Below are positions 49,290-58,846 of a DNA stretch of 64,000 nucleotides, in pieces. Source of the DNA: Candidatus Cryptobacteroides aphodequi (lineage in GTDB: Bacteria; Bacteroidota; Bacteroidia; Bacteroidales; UBA932); contig JAGHTP010000010.1 of NCBI GenBank assembly GCA_018065265.1, positions 39,738-103,737 of the forward strand. Reading direction: 5' to 3'. The translations under genes were made by a program, and so were the position numbers. Positions within the stretch are counted from its first letter, which is position 1, and each line of letters begins with the position of its first letter. The notes beneath the pieces are model-generated. The model searched no databases. It was given only the letters and a program-made list of their open reading frames with translations, and had not been told where the DNA came from.

Positions 49290-50972
49290 TTATCTGCTAA
49301 TATTCCACGATTTCCAGTTTTCTCCTACTATTGAGGATGGAATTACCGTGGGACTTTGCATTTTTCCTAGAATACTACTTTGCTGACGAACATTTTGGCT
49401 GATATAGTCGCTTAACTCTTGATAAGAGACGTCTCCTCCTGTTTCCTGAAGTTTCTTCAACAGATAGTATGTGAACAATCCATGGGATTCACTGATTAAA
49501 GGCATTGCCGTCTCATTTCCTTGAGCGGCTGAGAAAACCACCATGTTTCCGGTCGGGTCAGCCTCTTTAGCCTTAATGACTACTCCACGAAGAGACGGGA
49601 CCAGCATTTCACCATCTCGGTTTGCTCCGCTAAAACAAGCGTCTATGAACACCGTTATTGACCGGCTCGGCAAAGAGCCCAATGACGCGTATAATGTCTG
49701 CAACTTATATCCAGTCTTCACATTACTCCCTATTCCATCAACAGGAAGGAGATACGAGTCCTTGCTAGATTCATCAGGAACGCCATGGCCAGCATAATAG
49801 AATATTGCCTTCGCTTGACCCTCATAAGACTTCAAAACATTCTCAAGCCAGTTGACTTCTCCTTGAATATTGTTAAGCGTCGCATTCGGGACATAGTGGA
49901 TGTTACGGGCCGGGATGCCTAGTGCTTTTTCGCAGTATTCCTTAAAAACACTTCCGTCATTAATTGCATATGGCACGGAAGACGCGTTCTGATAGTTTTC
50001 ATTAGCGACGATAACAGCGAAGGTCTTATCATTGATATATCGGGACACAGGTATCTCTTTGTCGACAGAACTATGAAGGTAGCCTATGGCTATCTCTTTT
50101 CGTTCTTCCTTCTGCTCGTCAACGACTATTTTTGTGTTTGTAAAATTCTGATTCAAACTCAATGTGATAGTTCGGCTCTCTGCATATTTGCCATATTTTT
50201 CCATAACATCTACCACAACCGGAATAGTCTCCTTATCGTAGTTTACCATCGCAATAAGAGGGTATTCTATTGATTTGGTTTCTCCACCATTCACTTCGTT
50301 GAAACTAATGCTCCTAAGGTTGTCGTCAAGCAACGTGACGCCAGATGGCACTGTGACTTTAATATTTACATTTTCCGCCTTCCCATATCGCGTATTCTGC
50401 AAAAGGACCTGTAGGTCGAAAGGTATTCGTTTCTCTATTTTTGCGCTTGATGAAGTTCCCGATATGGAGTAGTCGACAACCATCAACATGGGAGGCTCAA
50501 ATTGTCTTGTATTTATTGCTAATTGAATAGCCTCGGTTCCGAAGCCTTGGGCTTCCTCTATTTGGATAGAAAAGTCGACTTTCCCATTTTTTGTTCCGAG
50601 GCCAGATTCAATCGGAATAGTAACAGGAACGGTTTGCCCCGACGGGATTATACCCAATTTATGATCCAGGTAATTGATTCCATCGGTGGTTCCAATAGCA
50701 GTAATTCTGGCATAGCATCCCATAGCATCTCCAGCTCCGCTATTCTTAACTTGGAAACGGATATAACATTTTTCATTAGCATCGATTGCGTTATTTTCCC
50801 CCTCATCGGAAAAGAAAACTGACCCAGCATCAATATTAAGCACGGGCGGTATCACTTCCTTGGCTATATAGAAGTTTTTGGGTGAGCTAATATTTGGTTG
50901 AGCGTACAACGGGGCGGGAAAGAGTGAATGCAAAAGAACAAGCGAGCAAACAAGAAGGATTTCATTTTTCAT
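49290..50972 (-). CDS. secreted caspase-like (peptidase C14) protein with N-terminal beta-sandwich region
   Basis: Signal peptide; His-Cys dyad motifs IFYYAGHGVPD and ITVFIDACFSGA; FAVIVANENYQ start of p20-like domain. Confidence 0.88.
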   Translation of the reverse strand: MKNEILLVCSLVLLHSLFPAPLYAQPNISSPKNFYIAKEVIPPVLNIDAGSVFFSDEGENNAIDANEKCYIRFQVKNSGAGDAMGCYARITAIGTTDGINYLDHKLGIIPSGQTVPVTIPIESGLGTKNGKVDFSIQIEEAQGFGTEAIQLAINTRQFEPPMLMVVDYSISGTSSSAKIEKRIPFDLQVLLQNTRYGKAENVNIKVTVPSGVTLLDDNLRSISFNEVNGGETKSIEYPLIAMVNYDKETIPVVVDVMEKYGKYAESRTITLSLNQNFTNTKIVVDEQKEERKEIAIGYLHSSVDKEIPVSRYINDKTFAVIVANENYQNASSVPYAINDGSVFKEYCEKALGIPARNIHYVPNATLNNIQGEVNWLENVLKSYEGQAKAIFYYAGHGVPDESSKDSYLLPVDGIGSNVKTGYKLQTLYASLGSLPSRSITVFIDACFSGANRDGEMLVPSLRGVVIKAKEADPTGNMVVFSAAQGNETAMPLISESHGLFTYYLLKKLQETGGDVSYQELSDYISQNVRQQSSILGKMQSPTVIPSSIVGENWKSWNISR

Positions 50973-51015
50973 TTTATGTGCAATATTTTTTATCTATTAC
51001 TCTTAATCATTCCAA

Positions 51016-54000
51016 TTAGCGTTCATATTCCCGCACTAATCTAAATGCACAATATTGGCGTGATGAATAATTATTCCCATTATCAGGGATATCATGTAAT
51101 TTACACTCCGGCAAAACTAATTCTTGCACAGTTGAAGTGAGACCATCCACTTTTATTTCACTTCCCGTACAATAACGACCCGTAACTCCAACATCTTCAA
51201 CGGACAAATCGTCATAACCATAACTGTAACTATATCTGCCCGCAATTCTTCCGCAGCACGGGATAAAAACAGCACCACAGTTTTGCATAATTCTCCATGT
51301 GTCCAAGTCAATTATTTCCCCCTCTGTAAATGACTTGATGTAATTCGGGCGGACCCAATCATCCGGGAGAAGTAATAACCCATCAATGTTGTTTATGGTT
51401 ACAATGTTATGGAATACTGATGCGTTTTTTCGCTTGGTTAACAGATAATTCCATTCTTCCGGGGTAGCAAACCGCCACTTTTCAGCATCATTCCCAACAT
51501 TAATTAATTGAGAACCATTATATGTTTTTTGGGGATAAAACATATCATGTTTTTCGGCAATGCCATGAAATGCCTTCGAACCGCTTTGTATAATTACAAG
51601 GTTATCTTCCCCAAGAACATCATACTGGTTTGTAGAAAAATATCCATATGTCATTTCAGACGTATTATTTTGGATCAGATTCCCCTGCGAAAAGAAGATT
51701 TGTTTCGTGTCGGATACCGAAAATAGTCCAGCGACTGCGCCAAGTGGAACAGATGTCGTCTCAAACTCAATAACGGGGCCATAGAATGTTGAAATTTGGT
51801 TTTTTACATATCTTCTCGCAAAAATGGTTTCCCCGGAGGGAAGAGCTGGTAAATCAATAACATTTGTTTTAGCGTCTTTATCAATTACATAACAGAACTG
51901 ATTTGTGTCGGGATTTGACATAGTCGAATAACATACCCCTTGTTCAATAACGCCATTATCCCCGTATGAGTTAATCTTGCAAATGATTCTAGCGGAAACC
52001 GTTGAGATATTTCCAACACTAATCTCGCCAAAAGTAACAGGGTAATATGTCGTAGTAAATGTGGTTACCTCTCCATAAGATATACCATACTCGGTAATTG
52101 CAAATGGCCGCACATAATACTGAGTAAATTGAGTAAGATTAGATGCATTTATTTGATAATAACCTGTGGAAACAGGTGATGACACCGTCACAATGTTATC
52201 CGACGTGGTCGGATTTATTGACACGCCATAACAAAAGCCAAGAGTTGAAACTAGAACTCCACCCATTGACTCAAGTTTAGCACCGAATGTAGCCGATGTC
52301 GGTTGTATGTCGCATACGGAGGCCGCGCCAAGCGTTGCAAGTCCTGCAACAGTATGAATTTTTATCTCGTCTGAATAAGTCGTTTCATATTTAGTAGTGG
52401 CATATGCCTTTATATAGTAATCAGAATCCGAAACGAGTTTGGAAAGCGTAGCGCTCATGGAGCCGATTCCACCGTCAACGGCCGTTTTTGACGAGTTTGT
52501 TGTCGGTCCAGATGTTGTGCTATAGCAGAACCCTCTGCTGAGAATGTCCGTACCCCCGTTTTCAGTTACATTGCAAGAGGCGTCAGCAGTGGTTTGCCCA
52601 ACGTTCGATACTGTGAGCCCAGACAATACGGCGATTCCACTCTTTGTCGAAACAGAAACTTGACCAGAATAATAGGTTCCGATGGCGTTTTTTACATAGG
52701 CCCTTACGTAATAAGCAGTATTACGCTGGAGCGATGAAATCGTTGCGGAATATGTTGACGAGCTGGATGATGATGTGACTTTATTATTGGATATCGTTGG
52801 CATCGTATTCGTTGAATAGCAGAAACCTCGTTCCAAAATATTACTACCACCATCATCATCAATGGAAACAGATATCTCAGCAGAGTCCGCCAAAATGTTG
52901 GATGATGCAAGTCCGGTAAATACTACAGTTCCAGTCTTTGTGGTGAAAGATAACTGGCTCCCGTAGACCGTTCCATAAGAAGTTGTGGCAAATGCCCGGA
53001 CGTAATATTTCGTATCCGGTTCTAATGAGGAAACCGTTTTTGTCATAACACCGGTAGACCCAGTAACGGTTACTTTTGCAGAGGAAACTGTAGGATTTTC
53101 CGTCGTAGAATAACAGAATCCACGTTCAATAATAGAAGCACCATTTGCAGACGGCACTTTACCATTAAAGGTGGCCGATTGAGCTTTAATATCTGTTATG
53201 GATGAGGTCGAAACGTCCGCCATTCCCGACAATGTCTTTACGGAAACTTGTGTGCCATAATAGGTTCCAACAGCATTTACAGCAAACGGCCGGATGTAAT
53301 ATGTAACATTGTTTGTGAGCCCAGAAACTGTTGAAGAGAGCGGCCCAACCGTTCCAGAGACCTCGACGGTATTACTTTGTGTGGTGGGATTTTGAGATGT
53401 GCTATAACAGAATCCGCGTTTAGTAATGGTGCTGTTTCCATCTGAGGATATTGTAGTGCTTACCTTGAAAGAGGATACAGTAATGTCAGCGGTTGATGAG
53501 GCGCTGAATGAAACCACACCATCGGAAGTTGTAAAGCTTTCTTGTGCTCCGTAGTGTGTGCCATAACCATTAACCGCATATACACGCACATAATACTTGG
53601 TTGCAGGATTCAGGCCAGTGACATTCTTTGAAACGGAGCCAGTTGTACCATCGATGATAATTTTTGTAGAAGATGTCGTCGGATTAGAGCTTGTGCTGTA
53701 GCAGAAACCACGCTCAGTTATATTGCTGCCGCCGTCTGAGGTGATAATACCATTCAAAGTCGCAGATTGAGACATGATCTCTGTGGCAGCAGTCGTTGAA
53801 AGAGTCGCCACGCCATCAAGTGTTGTCGCCGACACTTCCTGACTATAATATGTACCACTCTCATTTGTGGCATATGCGCGGAAATAATAGACGGTCTTAT
53901 TCTTCAACCCGGAGATCGTCAATGAATATTCTCCGACCGTTCCACTGGTTTTTGCGACATTATCAGATATCGTTGGATTCTTGGTAAGTCCATAACAGAA

Positions 54001-55620
54001 TCCTCTCTCAGATATAATTCCACCTCCGGCTGAAATGACGCTGCTGGTCACAATCGCTGACTCGGCGGCAATATTTGAAACGATCGGAGCAGTAAACTGA
54101 ATAATACCATCTACAGTTATGAATGATAGTTCTTCGCTATAGAACGTGCTGTTTGCATTTGTAGCGAAAGCCCTAACATAGTATGTAGTTCCGCTGTTTA
54201 GATTTTTAATAGTACCGACAAGCGATGACGTTGAACCGCTTACCACATAAACGCCGTCATCTGTTGTTGGATTCTTGCTTGTAGAATAGCAAAAACCGCA
54301 TCTTGTCACAGAGCTACCTCCGTTTGACGTTATCGAACAAGCGGCCGACACGGAAGATGCTGTGATGTTAGAACAAGTCAATTCCCCGAACTGTACGGCA
54401 TCATACAACGTTGTAAAGGAGATATTCTCTCCATAGAATGTCCCGATCCCATTAATCGCATAAGCACGAACATAGTATGTCGTATTTTGCGGAAGGTTCC
54501 ACAGCGAATATTCAAATTCGCCAACGGCTTTTCCGATAACGGCTATCTTATTATTGCTTATAGTAGGATCTGCTGATGTGGAATAGCAGAAACCTCTTTG
54601 CGTGATGGCGCTTCCTCCATCAAAAGAGACAGATCCCTTTAGCTTTGCGGAGTTCTTGGTTACAGACTCTGGACTAAGCGTATTGATAAGAACCTTTCCA
54701 TCGAGAGTCTTGAAAGAACTCGGTTCGCCATCATATTCACCATCAGAGGTATTTGCATAACACCACACAGAGTATTCCGTATCTGGTTTTAGTTTTGTAA
54801 TGACGGTTTTTGAATCAGCATTGACCGTTATGATATCTGAAAAATTGCTCTCTTTATATCGGAATCCTCGTTCTTCTATTTCAACGCCACCGGAATCAGC
54901 CACGCCTCCGGTCAATGAAGCGGATGTTGCAGTCACCTCCGTTATGGTAAGAGGATTAAATGAGAGCGACTTACATGTCGTGAAATACTTAGTTTCACCT
55001 TCGCCTCTACCTATTTCAGACTTTGCATAGGCGCGATAGTAATACTTGGTATCATACTTAAGCTGGCTCACCAAAAATGAAAACTCCTGCAAAGAAGACT
55101 TGTACTCCTTCATATCATTTTCGTTTTCACCAACCAAAAAGCCCTTCTCAACAATATCTTTACCACAGGAAAAAGTCACTTCTCCGTTGAGTGTTGCTGT
55201 CGTGCCAGATATATTAGTCGCCTCACATGTCACAACTTGCGGAACAACATAATCGCTTGTTGCGAAACTGCGATTGGCCTTATCTCGATATTCGCTAACC
55301 TTATTAACCGCGATATATCTATAATAATATGTGGTTTGAATGGACAACCCATCCAAAGTAATGGAATACTGTTCTCCTTCCTTTGTCATTTTTTTCTTCA
55401 GGCAGTCCTTGAATGCGTCATTATCAGCATACTCAATGAATATAGAAGAAATCGTTATGTCACCAGATGCCGCACAAGACACGCGAGCATCCGTAAAGGA
55501 TGGCTTCACCGTGTCAAGAAATAAAAGATCGCCTACTGGGATTAGCCTATCCTCTTTAACGCAGGACGAGGTGGACAAGATTGAAAAACCTATGATAACA
55601 AATACAATAAACCTTTTCAT
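51016..55620 (-). CDS. giant surface lipoprotein with about 12 Fn3-like repeats (RGFCYS motif) and unique C-terminal domain
   Basis: Lipobox STSSCVKED; repeated ERGFCYSTSxNPTxxxxxxxxxGxxGxxxxxxxxLxxxTxYYVRAYAxNxxGTxYGxxxSFTT about every 90 aa; C-terminal FSVSDTKQIFFSQGNLIQ..WRFATPEEWNYLL. Confidence 0.88.
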   Translation of the reverse strand: MKRFIVFVIIGFSILSTSSCVKEDRLIPVGDLLFLDTVKPSFTDARVSCAASGDITISSIFIEYADNDAFKDCLKKKMTKEGEQYSITLDGLSIQTTYYYRYIAVNKVSEYRDKANRSFATSDYVVPQVVTCEATNISGTTATLNGEVTFSCGKDIVEKGFLVGENENDMKEYKSSLQEFSFLVSQLKYDTKYYYRAYAKSEIGRGEGETKYFTTCKSLSFNPLTITEVTATSASLTGGVADSGGVEIEERGFRYKESNFSDIITVNADSKTVITKLKPDTEYSVWCYANTSDGEYDGEPSSFKTLDGKVLINTLSPESVTKNSAKLKGSVSFDGGSAITQRGFCYSTSADPTISNNKIAVIGKAVGEFEYSLWNLPQNTTYYVRAYAINGIGTFYGENISFTTLYDAVQFGELTCSNITASSVSAACSITSNGGSSVTRCGFCYSTSKNPTTDDGVYVVSGSTSSLVGTIKNLNSGTTYYVRAFATNANSTFYSEELSFITVDGIIQFTAPIVSNIAAESAIVTSSVISAGGGIISERGFCYGLTKNPTISDNVAKTSGTVGEYSLTISGLKNKTVYYFRAYATNESGTYYSQEVSATTLDGVATLSTTAATEIMSQSATLNGIITSDGGSNITERGFCYSTSSNPTTSSTKIIIDGTTGSVSKNVTGLNPATKYYVRVYAVNGYGTHYGAQESFTTSDGVVSFSASSTADITVSSFKVSTTISSDGNSTITKRGFCYSTSQNPTTQSNTVEVSGTVGPLSSTVSGLTNNVTYYIRPFAVNAVGTYYGTQVSVKTLSGMADVSTSSITDIKAQSATFNGKVPSANGASIIERGFCYSTTENPTVSSAKVTVTGSTGVMTKTVSSLEPDTKYYVRAFATTSYGTVYGSQLSFTTKTGTVVFTGLASSNILADSAEISVSIDDDGGSNILERGFCYSTNTMPTISNNKVTSSSSSSTYSATISSLQRNTAYYVRAYVKNAIGTYYSGQVSVSTKSGIAVLSGLTVSNVGQTTADASCNVTENGGTDILSRGFCYSTTSGPTTNSSKTAVDGGIGSMSATLSKLVSDSDYYIKAYATTKYETTYSDEIKIHTVAGLATLGAASVCDIQPTSATFGAKLESMGGVLVSTLGFCYGVSINPTTSDNIVTVSSPVSTGYYQINASNLTQFTQYYVRPFAITEYGISYGEVTTFTTTYYPVTFGEISVGNISTVSARIICKINSYGDNGVIEQGVCYSTMSNPDTNQFCYVIDKDAKTNVIDLPALPSGETIFARRYVKNQISTFYGPVIEFETTSVPLGAVAGLFSVSDTKQIFFSQGNLIQNNTSEMTYGYFSTNQYDVLGEDNLVIIQSGSKAFHGIAEKHDMFYPQKTYNGSQLINVGNDAEKWRFATPEEWNYLLTKRKNASVFHNIVTINNIDGLLLLPDDWVRPNYIKSFTEGEIIDLDTWRIMQNCGAVFIPCCGRIAGRYSYSYGYDDLSVEDVGVTGRYCTGSEIKVDGLTSTVQELVLPECKLHDIPDNGNNYSSRQYCAFRLVREYER

Positions 55621-55638
55621 ATTCACAACTCCCATCTA

Positions 55639-56439
55639 TTAAAAAACACACCCAATTCCAAGATTTGCATCAACCTGACCGCAAACGATGTCTACACCTG
55701 CGGATAAACAAAGATGATTAAGGCTTGCCATAAGCCCAATATCTATTGTACGCCCACAATATGACAGTGGGACATTATGCACCCACTGTCCATCTAATGT
55801 CTGCCAGTCCACCCGGCATCGCCCATAGCCAATCCCCGCATTCAAGTAAACCGGAACTCCCAAGCGCACAACCAATCCACCCACACCATATATCTTAGAC
55901 TTACTGGCAAGACCGGAATATGCAGGAAAAACCTCATCTACATCACCATACTCATCACAGGAATATTTACAATTCTGTGGGACCGCCAACGTGGTTAGCG
56001 CTTTAACATACCATCCAATCCGTCCCAATTGCCCAACCGAAAAACCAGCAGTTGGCCCGGAATCAAATGAATAACCTCCAATTAGCATAGCGTATGTTCT
56101 CCAGCACACCTTTCCCTTTACCACGAAACTAAGATGCTCTCCTTGAAAGTTTTTTTGGGGATACTGGTCGAGCACCTTCCACACAATTTTGTTATCCTTA
56201 CCCGGGTTAATCCTTTTCCCGACGCTGCCACTAAGAAATTCACTTGGCAGCTCTGTGATTGTTCTGCCTCCATCATATGTAATAAACACTGAAATATTGG
56301 ATTTCTCTTTAAGGTCATAGGTTATTGCTATGGACTTACCCTCCTGATTCGCATCAACGTTTGCCACGTTCTGTGCGTAAGCTGATGTTGCAGCGAATAT
56401 TGATAGGACAGCAACAGATATTATTGAAACGACTCTCAT
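55639..56439 (-). CDS. secreted protein, N-terminal beta domain plus putative outer-membrane barrel
   Basis: MRVVSIISVAVLSIFAATSAYAQ; GKDNKIVWKVLDQYP; C-terminal alternating strands ending in F. Confidence 0.6.
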   Translation of the reverse strand: MRVVSIISVAVLSIFAATSAYAQNVANVDANQEGKSIAITYDLKEKSNISVFITYDGGRTITELPSEFLSGSVGKRINPGKDNKIVWKVLDQYPQKNFQGEHLSFVVKGKVCWRTYAMLIGGYSFDSGPTAGFSVGQLGRIGWYVKALTTLAVPQNCKYSCDEYGDVDEVFPAYSGLASKSKIYGVGGLVVRLGVPVYLNAGIGYGRCRVDWQTLDGQWVHNVPLSYCGRTIDIGLMASLNHLCLSAGVDIVCGQVDANLGIGCVF

Positions 56440-57890
56440 AATGAATATACCTTGACGGGGTGATTTAGATACTTTGGAATACTCATTCCTATTGTTGAAC
56501 CGATATATGAAGGATCGCATACATAAAATTTTGAATCCTTTATACTAACATATGCGCCCTTTATATCTTCGGGAAGCCTAACCGCGGTGGAGATGTGATC
56601 CCCATAATCAAGTAAAACCGCATCTAGTCCCGTAACATTTCGGACTAGATACGTAAAAAGGACTGCACGGTCTTCGCAGTCGTTGAATTTATAGTAATAG
56701 TTTTCTTCCAGAAAAAATGGCTTTTCAACTCCAAATTGCTCAATATCCGTCTTATAAGGGAAGTCAACTTGGACATATTTCAGAAGACTGTTGATTTGTT
56801 CCAGCGTAGACTGCGATGTCAATTTTGTTCTTACGGTCTGTAATAGCTCGTCGGAAAAACTGACGTCTGGCATAGACGAAGCATAAACTTCAATGGAAGT
56901 CTGAGGATAAGTGTTGTAAAATCTCATCATCTGTCGGTTTATCGGCACAGATAGAACAGCATTCAAAGAGGAGGCATTCTGGTCAACTCTAATGACATCG
57001 CTACCGCCAAGGCACATCGGAGACTTGATTCTTAAATCTAGGGGCGCCACCTTAGTAGAAAGAGTGCAGTTATAGGTATAGACATCTTGCACTCTTCGGA
57101 TTGGCTCGGCAAAATAGAAAATATAAGTGTCGATAATAACATACTTTCTAAAATACACTGGTTGCTTGGATGCAAACAAACACGTCAGCCGGTCATCAAT
57201 TCTGGCGACCTTGAACATGAGCCCCATCTGGTTCATGATGAAGACAGTAAACAATTGCTGCTCGGAGTTCTGGTTTTGAGGGAACAGACATTCTGACAAA
57301 CCTTTTACCCACTCGTATTCGCCCCAATCATTCAAATGAATCTGAGATTTCGCTGCCTTAATTGCATTGACAATAATCGAATAATTACTGTCGCTTAAAG
57401 CTGACCAATAGACCGATACGTCTTTTTCTGAGATCCCGGAAGGATGGAGGCGCCCATATCCGGCCGGGACCTTCACTTCCTGTTTGCTGCCATAGAACAT
57501 AAAAGATATAGTCTCAAGATTACCCTGATATATCCCAGCGGCAGTTTCCGCATCCATATTTGTCGGCCATTTGTCGGGCATCACCTCTATGGTCTCCGAT
57601 ACCGGCAAGGATTTGTTGGATACATTTTGCGTGGCATCAGCAATTGGAAGAATTTGAGGGTCAGGGCTATTTGCTCTCGGCTTACCTTCTGAAACTTGAT
57701 ATTTATTCCAATCTTGTTTCAGCTCTTTAGCGAAGTTCGTATTCAAGCTGTCAGTATGAGCAGAAAATGAACTTAGCGTTTGCCGAGAGAACTGAGAATA
57801 CCGTTCTTGATACGAGTTCTGGGCCGCCAGTCGTAGACTGATTGCCAACAAGAAAAGAATTACATTCAGGCACCTCAATTTATTCATCAA
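56436..57890 (-). CDS. secreted transglutaminase-like cysteine protease/transferase, copy 1
   Basis: NDCEDRAVLFTYLVRNVTGLDAVLLDYGDHISTAV..KFYVCDPSYIGSTIGMS gives a C-H-D arrangement; paralog of 58846-60300. Confidence 0.65.
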   Translation of the reverse strand: MMNKLRCLNVILFLLAISLRLAAQNSYQERYSQFSRQTLSSFSAHTDSLNTNFAKELKQDWNKYQVSEGKPRANSPDPQILPIADATQNVSNKSLPVSETIEVMPDKWPTNMDAETAAGIYQGNLETISFMFYGSKQEVKVPAGYGRLHPSGISEKDVSVYWSALSDSNYSIIVNAIKAAKSQIHLNDWGEYEWVKGLSECLFPQNQNSEQQLFTVFIMNQMGLMFKVARIDDRLTCLFASKQPVYFRKYVIIDTYIFYFAEPIRRVQDVYTYNCTLSTKVAPLDLRIKSPMCLGGSDVIRVDQNASSLNAVLSVPINRQMMRFYNTYPQTSIEVYASSMPDVSFSDELLQTVRTKLTSQSTLEQINSLLKYVQVDFPYKTDIEQFGVEKPFFLEENYYYKFNDCEDRAVLFTYLVRNVTGLDAVLLDYGDHISTAVRLPEDIKGAYVSIKDSKFYVCDPSYIGSTIGMSIPKYLNHPVKVYSL

Positions 57891-58269
57891 TCACCAAGGT
57901 CTTTATTGCAGTAGAGTCAACCGTGACTTTACTTACACTATCTGGAACCATCTCCAACGAAGCATGAACAGACTGCATTTCAAAAACATCAGCCGGAGTC
58001 CCGTTCATATGCGAACTGCTGTTTGGCAGAAATATTACCGCTGCTATTGCACATACAGCAAAAGCTAGAGCTGCTCCACTCCAGATGAATATTTTATGAC
58101 GAGTGAACCAAGACATCTGGATGGTTACGTTCTGCCCTGATTTTACACCAAGCTTTGACCCGACAAAATCATATGCTCTATTGGTGCAAAGATCTTCCGG
58201 AGCATCACTATCAACCAATTTGGCGGCCTTCAATATTTCTAATTCCTCGTCCACCTTAACAATATCCAT
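57880..58269 (-). CDS. small single-TM protein, putative anti-sigma/sigma-associated
   Basis: One TM helix (IFIWSGAALAFAVCAIAAVIFL), overlaps the sigma gene end (14 nt). Confidence 0.55.
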   Translation of the reverse strand: MDIVKVDEELEILKAAKLVDSDAPEDLCTNRAYDFVGSKLGVKSGQNVTIQMSWFTRHKIFIWSGAALAFAVCAIAAVIFLPNSSSHMNGTPADVFEMQSVHASLEMVPDSVSKVTVDSTAIKTLVIDE

Positions 58270-58846
58270 TTAGTTCTTTACGAATCTGTTTCAGAAGCCT
58301 ATTCTTTACTGTATATACGTAATCGGTTGTCATCCCGTATTCCTTCGCTACCGCTTCATATTCAGCATCCTCAAGAAAAAGTCGCTTTGCAATTTCTTTG
58401 TCGCGCTCACTCTTGATGTTTTCAATGGCATTCTTGATATCCATATCAACTCCTGTGTCAATACTCTCAACCCAATCTCCCCGGAAAGACTCCCACTTAT
58501 TACTTATAGTAATGAGACCACTTAAATCTATCTTTGAGCGTTTATAGTCGCGGAAAAACCTATATGATACAGTGGATATCCATGTGCTTAAAGCCGCCTT
58601 GGTTGGATCAAATGCGCGAAGGCGCTTCCAGTCAGATTCATATAAATACATGAAAAACTCGTCGACGAGGTCAGAGATGTCAACCTTCTGGCGAAAAAGC
58701 TTATAGATATGATATTGGAAAGTAGCAGAGAATTTCTTGTAGAAGAAATAGACAATAACCTCTTGATCCCCATCAAGAACAGCGGAAACCAGTTTTTTGT
58801 CAGACCAGGACGAATAGTCGCGTCTATTTCTAAAAACGAATGCCAT
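58256..58846 (-). CDS. ECF-type RNA polymerase sigma-70 family factor
   Basis: VDISDLVDEFFMYLYESDWKRLRAFDPTKAALSTWISTVSYRFFRDYKR (sigma2) and EAVAKEYGMTTDYVYTVKNRLLKQIRKEL (sigma4 HTH). Confidence 0.8.
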   Translation of the reverse strand: MAFVFRNRRDYSSWSDKKLVSAVLDGDQEVIVYFFYKKFSATFQYHIYKLFRQKVDISDLVDEFFMYLYESDWKRLRAFDPTKAALSTWISTVSYRFFRDYKRSKIDLSGLITISNKWESFRGDWVESIDTGVDMDIKNAIENIKSERDKEIAKRLFLEDAEYEAVAKEYGMTTDYVYTVKNRLLKQIRKELNGYC

